Positions 1 to 6,020 of a stretch of 13,543 nt of DNA are shown here, piece after piece. Position 1 is the stretch's first letter; each line of letters starts with the position of its first letter. A program made the translations under genes and the position numbers. The stretch comes from Candidatus Omnitrophota bacterium (GTDB taxonomy: Bacteria; Omnitrophota; Gorgyraeia; B26-G9). The stretch covers positions 1 through 13,543 of the forward strand of contig DAOVNL010000003.1 of the NCBI GenBank assembly GCA_030630245.1. Reading direction: 5' to 3'. The notes below the pieces were generated by a model, which made no database searches, was not told the origin of the DNA, and saw nothing but the letters and a program-made list of their open reading frames with translations.

Positions 1-813
1 ATAGAAATAAGCAATATTGAACATCCTTTCCGCTTTTCTATGTCTCAACTTATTAAGCAGGCTCTCTGCCTGAGCAACATAAACACTAGTTTTAAACCTT
101 CTGAGAAAATATTCCAGATCGTCAATTGCCTTATCCACCAGCGAAACATCGTAATCTTTCACCGCCGATGAGATCTTAAAAGAACACAGCCCGATTTGAT
201 AAGTCGCATCATCAACATAGGGGCTGAAGGAATAATTCTCGATCAGATACTCGAATTCATCGCCGGCTTCCTTGTACATGCGCATTCTCAGATCACACAA
301 ACCAGCATTATACTGGACAACATCTGAAACCTTGCTGTAAGGCGCGTTGGTAAGCACCTGGTCAAAGATCTTCTTTGCCAGGCTGTAGTTTCTTCTGTTT
401 AAGAACTTCTCCCCTATTAAGTATTGTTTTTCGACAATCTCATCCAGACGCTCGTTTAAAGGATAATTATCGATTACTTTTTGATATGTAAGAAACGCCT
501 TATACGGATCTTTGCGTTTTTCATAGCAAAGCGCGATATAAAACTCAGCTTCAGGCGCATAGCTTGATTTTGGAAATTTCTTCAAAAGCTTGCGCAGCTT
601 AGAAACTGTCTTGCGGTAATCCTCATCTTTGAAAAAACTCATAGCCCACTCAAACTGCTCTTTAGGGGTATTAAAGGTCTTGTATGTAGGATTAAGCCAC
701 TTAGCGGTTTTTGGGGACCAAACCCAGAACCCATAGCAATGGCTGGGTATAATGATCAACATAGCAGCGACGAAACATGTTATCTTCTTCATTTTATTCA
801 GGTTACCTTTCAT
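1..813 (-). CDS. BamD-like outer-membrane assembly TPR protein (partial, C-terminus outside window)
   Basis: The minus strand is open from 813 to base 1 without a stop, so 271 codons are visible and the C-terminus lies beyond the left edge. The protein starts with a basic stretch and a hydrophobic segment (about residues 11-23), a secretion signal. The aromatic segment FWVWSPKTAKW follows (about 29-39). Cys26 in PSHC is a poor lipobox, so signal peptidase I cleavage near Gly28 is as likely as lipidation. The rest is helical and TPR-like, with A/F/Y-rich repeats such as KLRKLLKKFP, APEAEFYIALCYEKRKDPYKA and AKKIFDQVLTNAP. This matches the BamD/YfiO-type TPR proteins that support beta-barrel insertion at the outer membrane. 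It could instead be a general periplasmic TPR scaffold (YbgF/CpoB-like). ATG 813 lies only about 7 nt after the predicted transcription start. An in-frame ATG at 792 has AAAGG 13 nt upstream and is the alternative start. Confidence 0.72.
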   Translation of the reverse strand, partial: MKGNLNKMKKITCFVAAMLIIIPSHCYGFWVWSPKTAKWLNPTYKTFNTPKEQFEWAMSFFKDEDYRKTVSKLRKLLKKFPKSSYAPEAEFYIALCYEKRKDPYKAFLTYQKVIDNYPLNERLDEIVEKQYLIGEKFLNRRNYSLAKKIFDQVLTNAPYSKVSDVVQYNAGLCDLRMRMYKEAGDEFEYLIENYSFSPYVDDATYQIGLCSFKISSAVKDYDVSLVDKAIDDLEYFLRRFKTSVYVAQAESLLNKLRHRKAERMFNIAYFY

Positions 814-826
814 TTTTGTGGATATC

Positions 827-855
827 ACTATAACATATGAAATTATTAATGTCAA
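827..855 (-). promoter_or_regulatory. sigma70-type promoter of the BamD-like gene
   Basis: On the minus strand there is a perfect -35 TTGACA (855-850), a 17-nt spacer and a -10 TATAGT (832-827). The expected start of transcription is near 820, only about 7 nt before ATG 813 and about 28 nt before ATG 792. The hexamers and spacing are read directly; activity is inferred. Confidence 0.6.
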
Positions 856-917
856 TTCTCCTGATTTTGGCTGGTTTTGGCGCAGAATTGATGGATAAGA
901 AGGGAAAAACACTCCTA

Positions 918-932
918 CCTTTCAGCGAAAGG
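918..932 (-). terminator. weak candidate terminator hairpin after the PilZ gene
   Basis: CCTTTC and GAAAGG form a perfect 6-bp stem with a 3-nt loop about 20 nt downstream of the PilZ stop. The nearest T-run on the minus strand (TTTTT) lies about 10 nt beyond the stem, so this is not a classical intrinsic terminator and may be chance. Confidence 0.25.
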
Positions 933-950
933 CAGAATTCATAGACAGGT

Positions 951-1310
951 TTAAGCGTTGCTGCCGGTTATCATCTGCTTCAGATACACGCGTCTTTCAT
1001 GATTCATCTCAGAAAACTCAATACCGACCTTATACTTCTCCTGGTGTGAAACCTGCTCTATCCATACTACCCTGCCCACAGTAATGATTGGCTCCATATC
1101 ATGTGAAGGGAATATCTCAAGGATCATCTTAGAATTCACGGGGTAAAAATAAAAAGACGAAAGCTGTATCCCGCTTTCGCTGAAATCATTTATCATTGAA
1201 TAGTGAATTATCCCCGCGCTTTTTTGAGGCATTTGCCTAAGCTGAACAGGAAAGTCCGAGTCCTTTCTAAGAAATTCTCTGCGTTCTTTTACCGCCCTTA
1301 CGACAGTCAT
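951..1310 (-). CDS. single-domain PilZ protein
   Basis: This is a 119-aa protein. It has the two hallmark c-di-GMP-binding motifs of PilZ domains: an RRxxxR-type stretch near the N-terminus (R11 and R15 in RREFLR) and a DxSxxG motif (D42-F-S44-E-S-G47). Between and after them lie beta-strand-rich segments, including a VGRVVWIE strand and KVGIEFSEM near the end, which are typical of the PilZ barrel. No other domain or membrane span is present, so it should act as a cytoplasmic c-di-GMP receptor or adaptor. Its target cannot be inferred. I chose ATG 1310 because AAGGAG lies 8 nt upstream. A GTG at 1319 is in frame but overlaps that Shine-Dalgarno sequence. The gene appears monocistronic and is divergent from the AsmA-family gene. 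Confidence 0.85.
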   Translation of the reverse strand: MTVVRAVKERREFLRKDSDFPVQLRQMPQKSAGIIHYSMINDFSESGIQLSSFYFYPVNSKMILEIFPSHDMEPIITVGRVVWIEQVSHQEKYKVGIEFSEMNHERRVYLKQMITGSNA

Positions 1311-1363
1311 AACTATCACTCCTTATCCATAAAAAGTAATTATCTTTACTGTCCTTTTTTATT

Positions 1364-1392
1364 ATAATATACCCCTTGTTAAATTGTGTCAA
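1364..1392 (-). promoter_or_regulatory. sigma70-type promoter of the PilZ gene
   Basis: On the minus strand there is a perfect -35 TTGACA (1392-1387), a 17-nt spacer and a -10 TATTAT (1369-1364), which runs into an overlapping TATAAT. The predicted start is near 1357. That gives a leader of about 47 nt containing AAGGAG, in contrast to the near-leaderless genes elsewhere in the window. Confidence 0.6.
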
Positions 1393-1410
1393 GGGATAAA
1401 ATCCCCAATT

Positions 1411-1460
1411 AAGTTACAACCCAAGTTACAACCCCGGGGGTTGTAACTTGGTTGTAACTT
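1411..1460. repeat. nested REP-like palindrome related to the transposase termini
   Basis: The 50 bp form two concentric inverted repeats. The inner palindrome (1422-1450) has arms CAAGTTACAACCCC and GGGGTTGTAACTTG with one extra central G. The outer arms AAGTTACAAC (1411-1420) and GTTGTAACTT (1451-1460) repeat the inner arm sequence. The central 23 bp (1425-1447) are identical to the palindromes bounding the Y1 transposase element at 4978-5010 and, in the opposite orientation, 5714-5746. The repeat lies between the divergent PilZ and AsmA promoters. It is most likely a non-autonomous REP-type element mobilised by that transposase or a relative. Confidence 0.85.
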
Positions 1461-1507
1461 CTGGTTTAAAAATGCGTGTTGATTTGTCCATTTCTTTAAA
1501 TTAACTA

Positions 1508-1536
1508 TTGGAAAAAAATCGCGTATTATATATAAT
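1508..1536 (+). promoter_or_regulatory. promoter of the AsmA-family gene, abutting its start codon
   Basis: A -35 TTGGAA (1508-1513), a 17-nt spacer and a perfect -10 TATAAT (1531-1536) end 9 nt before the ATG. The predicted transcription start near 1543 leaves only about 3 nt of leader, and no Shine-Dalgarno sequence is present. Confidence 0.55.
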
Positions 1537-1545
1537 TAAAATGTT

Positions 1546-4500
1546 ATGAAAAAATCATCCGCCCTTGTCTGTTTGTTTACGTTTCTTTTTATCACCGGCA
1601 TAATAATTGCCGGCGGATATTTTCTTTTGAATCTTGTGATCATACCAAAAGTCGTTATTCCTAAAATCTGCAACGAGGTTGAAACCCGGCTTCAGCAAAA
1701 ACTTACCATAACAAATATAGATATCAGCCGAAAAGGCACAATCTTTATCAATCAACCTGTTCTTTACGCCCGGAATTCTCAGGATATAATGCTGGAATGT
1801 TCGCGAATCAAAATAGCGCCCGGATACAAAAAGATTTTCGATTCCTGGAGAATCAACAGCAATAATCCGGAAATCCCCCTGGATATATTCTTAAAAGAAA
1901 TCAAGATGAAACAGAATCCGCTTATCCTCTCAGGGGATATAGTTTCAAATTTTACTCTCAAGATGGACTTAAAGGATAAAGATAATATTGACTGGGGCGG
2001 AAACATAACACTAAAAGCAATTAATATCCATGGCATACCAACTATAGGGAGTATTGATGATATTAACGGGAACATCGCGGTTTCGAAAAACTCTTTAGTA
2101 AGCTATGATATTCAGGGCAAAGTTAACGGGGAGGCGGCAAAGCTTGAAATTCTAATTGATGATTTCAAAAATCCTGAACTCCTCCTGCGAGGTGAGCTCT
2201 TCCCTCTTAAATTCAATTTGGATTGTGTGCTGGCCGGTGAGCATTTGAGCATCAATGAACTAAAGGCCAGCTATAATAAAATTCTGTTGAGCGCGGGCGG
2301 TCAAATTACTGATCTTAAAAATAGAGCCGATGTCCGGATCACAGCTGATATCAGCCTGGAACTGGCAGATTTAAAAAATTTACCGCTGGACATAAAAGAT
2401 ATTTTGAAAAAGGCCGATCCCCATGGATTCATAAAAGCAAACATTACCGTTAACGGCCCGCTAAAAAATATCCCGGCGCTTGCGGGAAGCGTTGATGTTG
2501 TATGCCCAAAGGTTTCCCTGCTTGATCATGAAATTAACAGCATTAAAATAGCAGCACAATTGAAAAACGGCAAAGCAGTTGTAAACAGCTTTGATGCCGT
2601 GTTTTTAGGGAGCCGTCTCTTTGCTGCGGCGGATGTGAATATAATGAGCGGCAATTTACCTTTTAACGCGAGAATAAAGATCTCGGACGCAAAAGCAGCG
2701 CGTATTAAAGAAAAATTCCTGCCTGAGCTTACACAAGAGCTCAGCGGTATTTTCAGCGCCAATATTCATGCTCAGGGCGCTGTTAATGATTTAAACACTA
2801 TTAAGATCGAGGCAGACACCGTTCTAAGCGACCTGATGTTTGACAAATTTACGTTTGCGGAACCTATCGAAGCAAATATTGATATGATTTTAAAGAAGCA
2901 AAAAGATATCATTGTCAAAAAACTCACTCTTAGAGACGCTATTACATCCCTTATCGTTGACGGCAGGATCAATGATATTAGTCATCCTAAGGGAGACCTT
3001 GCCGTTAAACTCACTGCTGATCTTAAAAAACTCAGCTCTTATAAATTCCTGGGGCTCCCCGGCACTCTCATATTAAGCGGAAACCCCGCGCTTGATTTAA
3101 AAGTCTCGGGTGACCTGCTCAAGTTACAAGCTCTCAATTTGCCCTTCAAACTACACTCCCCCTCACTTAGCATAAATCAGTTCAATCTGGACAAACTCGA
3201 CATCGAGGGGCAGTTCAAACAGATGAAATTAGACATCTCTTCCCTTACAATGAAACTTTATGAGGGTGAATTAACGGCAAAGGTTTTGCTTAACCTGGCT
3301 GAGGCGCGAAAACCTGCTTTTAATTTCAATGCTTATTTAAGTGATGTTGATCTGGGGGCAGTTGCATCGGGCACAAAACTCATCCCGGAAGGTTTTCAGG
3401 GAAAACTCTCAGCAGAAATAATCGTAAACGGCAACGGCATAAATCCCGAGAAATTAAATGCTGACATCAAAGGCACAGTTAATCTCGAAAACGCGAAGAT
3501 GAACGATATTGAACTTAAAAAAGTACACGCTAACATTGACGCGCAATATAAAAATACTGATATTGAACTTAGAGAACTGTTAGTGCTGTATAAAACTATC
3601 GAGGTGGCGGCTCAGGGAAAAGTCGAATCTATATTGAATAACCCAAAAATTAATGTCAGCGCAAGATCAAACCTTGACCTTGAAGATTTGAATAAGCTGC
3701 CTTTTAACCTCAAAAAAACTCTTGATGAGCTGGACCTTGAGGGAAATGTAAACGCTCAACTACAGGCATCAGGTTCGGTTACTCAATGGCAGCAGATGGA
3801 TATCAACGCTAATATTACGTCTCGGGAAATGTCGGTAAAGAAAATACAGCTTAAAGATGTGGATATCACAGGCAATCTAAGCAACAGGATCTTAAAACTA
3901 AACGCTTATTTGAACAGCTATGACGGAACTCTGGATTTAAAAGCGGATGCTGACTTATTAAGCGACAGTTTGAAATACAAAGGTACTGCCAAAATCAACA
4001 AAGTAAACATAGGAAGGCTTATTGAAGAATCAAAAGTTATTGCGCAGCCCCACAAGGGTATTTTTTCACTTAGTGCAGACTTCAGCGGCCTGGGGACGAG
4101 TTTAAATACAATTGAGTCCGGGATCGATTTCCAGCTTGAGCAAGCACAGATATCCGGGCTTGAATTATTGCGCGCGATAGGAAAACTGCTCCGCCTGAAT
4201 TTTCTAAGCAATTTTAAGGTGACAGAAACCACCGGAACATTAAGCGTCAAAAACAGCAACATACACACTGAGGACACAACGATCATAGGTCCTGAAGCCA
4301 GCATAATGCCCCGAGGTAATATTAATTTCAACCAAAACATCGACCTGGTAGTAAAATTAATTTTAACACCTGAATCCGCTCAGCAGACCAGCTCGCAAGT
4401 ATTGGATAAATTCTTTACTTTTGAAAACGAACAGTATTTCACCGAGATTGATGTAAAAGGAACACTTACAACCCCAAAGCTTGACCTAAGCAAATTTATG

Positions 4501-4578
4501 AGAGAAAGAATAGGCTCCCAGATAAAAAAAGAAATACAAAAAAAGATGTTCAAGGCTTTGGAGGGATTATTAAGATAA
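1546..4578 (+). CDS. AsmA-family (AsmA/TamB/YhdP-like) envelope protein
   Basis: This 1010-aa protein has one N-terminal membrane anchor (about residues 7-33). A very long region follows, dominated by short alternating strands with repeated 'GxI', 'LNL' and 'DIxxxLxLxDL' patterns. This is the architecture of the beta-groove (repeating beta-groove/AsmA) proteins. An AsmA-like C-terminal region is recognisable around 838-945, including SGIDFQLEQAQISGLELL, a TGTLSVKN strand and GNINFNQNIDLVVKL. Family members anchor in the inner membrane, span the periplasm and are implicated in moving phospholipids to the outer membrane. The same role here is inference. The start has no Shine-Dalgarno sequence but sits 9 nt after a perfect -10 box, so the mRNA may be nearly leaderless. 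The gene is monocistronic; its stop lies 24 nt from the convergent BamE-like gene. Which subfamily it belongs to cannot be settled by eye. Confidence 0.85.
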   Translation: MKKSSALVCLFTFLFITGIIIAGGYFLLNLVIIPKVVIPKICNEVETRLQQKLTITNIDISRKGTIFINQPVLYARNSQDIMLECSRIKIAPGYKKIFDSWRINSNNPEIPLDIFLKEIKMKQNPLILSGDIVSNFTLKMDLKDKDNIDWGGNITLKAINIHGIPTIGSIDDINGNIAVSKNSLVSYDIQGKVNGEAAKLEILIDDFKNPELLLRGELFPLKFNLDCVLAGEHLSINELKASYNKILLSAGGQITDLKNRADVRITADISLELADLKNLPLDIKDILKKADPHGFIKANITVNGPLKNIPALAGSVDVVCPKVSLLDHEINSIKIAAQLKNGKAVVNSFDAVFLGSRLFAAADVNIMSGNLPFNARIKISDAKAARIKEKFLPELTQELSGIFSANIHAQGAVNDLNTIKIEADTVLSDLMFDKFTFAEPIEANIDMILKKQKDIIVKKLTLRDAITSLIVDGRINDISHPKGDLAVKLTADLKKLSSYKFLGLPGTLILSGNPALDLKVSGDLLKLQALNLPFKLHSPSLSINQFNLDKLDIEGQFKQMKLDISSLTMKLYEGELTAKVLLNLAEARKPAFNFNAYLSDVDLGAVASGTKLIPEGFQGKLSAEIIVNGNGINPEKLNADIKGTVNLENAKMNDIELKKVHANIDAQYKNTDIELRELLVLYKTIEVAAQGKVESILNNPKINVSARSNLDLEDLNKLPFNLKKTLDELDLEGNVNAQLQASGSVTQWQQMDINANITSREMSVKKIQLKDVDITGNLSNRILKLNAYLNSYDGTLDLKADADLLSDSLKYKGTAKINKVNIGRLIEESKVIAQPHKGIFSLSADFSGLGTSLNTIESGIDFQLEQAQISGLELLRAIGKLLRLNFLSNFKVTETTGTLSVKNSNIHTEDTTIIGPEASIMPRGNINFNQNIDLVVKLILTPESAQQTSSQVLDKFFTFENEQYFTEIDVKGTLTTPKLDLSKFMRERIGSQIKKEIQKKMFKALEGLLR

Positions 4579-4602
4579 GCATATCGCGATAAGTCAAGCC
4601 TT

Positions 4603-4932
4603 CTATATCACCGATTCATAAGAAGCGCTTTGGACTTTCTCGCCTTTAAAAGAAATTATAATCGCCACAAAGTTATGGGAAAATTCCGGATAGTAAATCC
4701 ACGTTTCCTTATCAATACCTGCATCATTCTTATCGAAAATCCGCGCGGGCATCCCCATCATATCGATCATTTCCTGACGGGTCTTACCAAGATACTCTTC
4801 ACCATCCATTTCAAACTTCATGCTTACATATGATTTTTGCTTTTCCATGGATGCGTACCGGCTTACAAACCTAGACCCACACCCGCTTGCAAAAACCATC
4901 AAACATAAAGCGATAAAACAATAACTCTTCAT
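4603..4932 (-). CDS. BamE/SmpA-like small lipoprotein
   Basis: This 109-aa protein has a lipoprotein signal peptide (hydrophobic residues 6-14) ending in ASGC with Cys18 as the likely acylated residue. Ala at -3 makes the lipobox slightly atypical. The mature part carries the SmpA/BamE-type pattern: a GKTRQEMIDMMGMP helix-turn (G-x-[ST]-x-x-E...G-x-P), then strands with a WIYYP segment and a final FKGEKVQSASY strand. BamE helps stabilise the BamA-BamD complex at the outer membrane, and the partial BamD-like gene in the same window fits this. BamE-like folds also occur in unrelated lipoproteins, so the role is not certain. I prefer ATG 4932 over the longer frame reaching 4968, because the extra 12 residues would precede the signal peptide and would overlap the -35 box. 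Confidence 0.75.
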   Translation of the reverse strand: MKSYCFIALCLMVFASGCGSRFVSRYASMEKQKSYVSMKFEMDGEEYLGKTRQEMIDMMGMPARIFDKNDAGIDKETWIYYPEFSHNFVAIIISFKGEKVQSASYESVI

Positions 4933-4939
4933 CAGCCCT

Positions 4940-4968
4940 AAATTACCACAATCAGCCCGCCTTGTCAA
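4940..4968 (-). promoter_or_regulatory. candidate promoter of the BamE-like gene
   Basis: A perfect -35 TTGACA (4968-4963) is followed by a 17-nt spacer and a weak -10 TAATTT (4945-4940). The predicted start falls 1 nt before ATG 4932. The left palindrome of the transposase element ends 9 bp upstream of the -35. Confidence 0.4.
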
Positions 4969-4977
4969 TCAAACCAT

Positions 4978-5010
4978 ACCATGTTACAACCCCGGGGGTT
5001 GTAACATGGT
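4978..5010. repeat. left terminal palindrome of the Y1 transposase element
   Basis: This 33-bp palindrome has 16-bp arms, ACCATGTTACAACCCC and its complement, around one extra central G (4 C then 5 G). It is the exact reverse complement of the right copy at 5714-5746. Its last base is also the final base of the transposase stop codon (TGA, 5012-5010). Confidence 0.92.
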
Positions 5011-5669
5011 CAATCTATCAAAATATCCTTGATATGCTTCAATTCTCTTTGATAATTTATTTGCGAATCAACGAATTTCTTATAATTTTTGGGGTTTATA
5101 TCTAATATATCTGAAAATTCACATATTGTAATTTCTTTTGTATTCTGCCCAAGAAATTCCAAATAAGAAGAATATAACCAATCTTCCGGCTTCTTTGTTA
5201 AAAAAGATGTGGATGGATTTAAATGAAGATATCGAGTTAGATGAAGCAGCTGCTCATCGGTTTCAACTTCAACATTTTGAAATCTCCCCTCCCATACCGG
5301 ACCTTTTCTATTTGTTTTAACATTAAAATATCTTGAATAACTATTTAACACTCTGCCCATAAAAGTTGAAATGCCATTATCGTCTAACTGCTTTAAAATC
5401 AAATGCACATGTGTGGGCATAATACAATAAGCTATGATTTCAACCAACTTTCTACCAGACTGTAAGCGATTTTGTATAATAGTATCCTTAATTTTCCTGT
5501 TTGAAAAATAAGAAAAGCTTGTAGTTGAATCACCAAACGAATAAAAACTTATCATATCAATAATTCTTTCATATTCCCCAGGGGTTCTAAAAACTTTAAA
5601 TTTAGCAATACTTCTTGTGAAAACGTGATAAACTTTTCCAGTGAATAATGGTTTTTCTCTTTTTGACAT
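5010..5669 (-). CDS. REP-associated Y1 (HUH) transposase
   Basis: This 219-aa protein has the Y1 transposase signature. The N-terminal strand FTGKVYHVFTR (about 9-19) matches family members. The metal-binding HUH motif is His87-Val-His89 within YCIMPTHVHLIL. The catalytic tyrosine is Tyr147 in RYLHLNP, a variant of the usual YIHLNP. The family nicks and joins single-stranded DNA at hairpins, with a covalent tyrosine-DNA intermediate. The REP-associated subgroup acts on REP palindromes, and here the gene is enclosed by such palindromes. All catalytic residues are present, so the enzyme could be active. The start at 5669 is fixed by AAGGAG 7 nt upstream. The stop codon touches the left palindrome, leaving no spare sequence on that side. 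The proposed promoter uses the right palindrome for its -35. Confidence 0.9.
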   Translation of the reverse strand: MSKREKPLFTGKVYHVFTRSIAKFKVFRTPGEYERIIDMISFYSFGDSTTSFSYFSNRKIKDTIIQNRLQSGRKLVEIIAYCIMPTHVHLILKQLDDNGISTFMGRVLNSYSRYFNVKTNRKGPVWEGRFQNVEVETDEQLLHLTRYLHLNPSTSFLTKKPEDWLYSSYLEFLGQNTKEITICEFSDILDINPKNYKKFVDSQINYQRELKHIKDILID

Positions 5670-5696
5670 TGATTCTCTCCTTTTCAGTTTTATATT

Positions 5697-5725
5697 ATTA
5701 TAATATATCTTTTACCATGTTACAA
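5697..5725 (-). promoter_or_regulatory. transposase promoter with -35 inside the terminal palindrome
   Basis: On the minus strand, TTGTAA (5725-5720; 4/6 match) lies within the left arm of the right palindrome. It is followed by 17 nt and a perfect TATAAT (5702-5697). The predicted start near 5690 gives a 21-nt leader containing AAGGAG. Other -10-like hexamers overlap in this AT-rich stretch, so the exact -10 is uncertain. Confidence 0.5.
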
Positions 5726-5746
5726 CCCCCGGGGTTGTAACATGGT
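5714..5746. repeat. right terminal palindrome of the Y1 transposase element
   Basis: This 33-bp palindrome has 5 C then 4 G at the centre, making it the exact reverse complement of the left copy (4 C then 5 G). The off-centre base therefore gives each palindrome a polarity, and the two ends point in opposite directions. It ends 14 bp before the -35 of the carbamoyltransferase cassette. Confidence 0.92.
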
Positions 5747-5760
5747 ATATAGATGTCTAT

Positions 5761-5789
5761 TTGACTTCGATAGGGGGATGTTTTATAAT
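5761..5789 (+). promoter_or_regulatory. promoter of the carbamoyltransferase cassette
   Basis: TTGACT (5761-5766), a 17-nt spacer and a perfect TATAAT (5784-5789). The -10 ends exactly 9 nt before ATG 5799, so the predicted leader is about 3 nt. Confidence 0.65.
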
Positions 5790-5798
5790 GCGGTTACT

Positions 5799-6020
5799 AT
5801 GAAAAACTTTTTAGAAAAATGGAAAAAATTCGCTATTAGTTTTGCAAACTTCCAGATAAAACTATTGCTTCGCATTATTTATTTTGTCCTTATCCTCCCC
5901 TATCATCTTGGTTTTGCGATCAAAGCCATCTTTGCAAAAAAACCCTCCGCATCATCCGGATGCTGGGTTGATCTAAAAGAGAAAAATGATTCTATCGATA
6001 GTTTAAGGAGACAATTCTAA
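5799..6020 (+). CDS. 73-aa single-span membrane protein, first gene of carbamoyltransferase cassette
   Basis: The protein has a basic amphipathic start (MKNFLEKWKKFAISFANFQ), one hydrophobic segment (about residues 21-43, LLLRIIYFVLILPYHLGFAI) and a polar C-terminal tail of about 25 residues. I do not assign a named family. From memory, small proteins with an FQ-x-x-LL-x-x-x-YF pattern occur beside carbamoyltransferases in other genomes, but this was not checked. Its stop overlaps the carbamoyltransferase start by one base (TAATG), which implies translational coupling and a role with that enzyme, perhaps as a membrane anchor. The frame is open back to 5742, but a start there would lie within the transposase palindrome and upstream of the promoter. 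ATG 5799, 9 nt after TATAAT, is preferred. Confidence 0.72.
   Translation: MKNFLEKWKKFAISFANFQIKLLLRIIYFVLILPYHLGFAIKAIFAKKPSASSGCWVDLKEKNDSIDSLRRQF

Larger units (their letters stand above)
4978..5746 (-). mobile_element. REP-type Y1 (RAYT/TnpA_REP) transposase element
   Basis: This 769-bp unit consists of one Y1 (HUH) transposase gene enclosed by two 33-bp palindromes that are exact reverse complements; the match extends 2 bp further outward (AT...AT). It sits between the divergent promoters of the BamE-like gene and the carbamoyltransferase cassette and leaves both -35/-10 pairs intact. No target-site duplication was seen, as expected for HUH enzymes. The coding part looks more AT-rich than its neighbours, which suggests acquisition. 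It could be a stably kept single-copy RAYT rather than an actively moving element. Confidence 0.8.

Noticed and set aside
1411..1460. Possible CRISPR or transcription terminator
   Set aside because: There are no regularly spaced repeats with unique spacers. The GC-rich centre is not followed by a T-run on either strand, and the core matches the transposase termini instead.
3918..4340. 140-codon minus-strand open frame inside the AsmA gene
   Set aside because: It is antisense to well-formed AsmA coding sequence, has no recognisable motif and looks like a frame shadow.
4582..4591. TATCGCGATA palindrome between the convergent AsmA and BamE-like genes as terminator
   Set aside because: It is short, AT-rich at its ends, lacks a T-run and has no loop.
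5742..5798. Longer start for the 73-aa protein
   Set aside because: The upstream ATG lies inside the transposase palindrome and upstream of the promoter TTGACT-17-TATAAT, so it would not be on the transcript.
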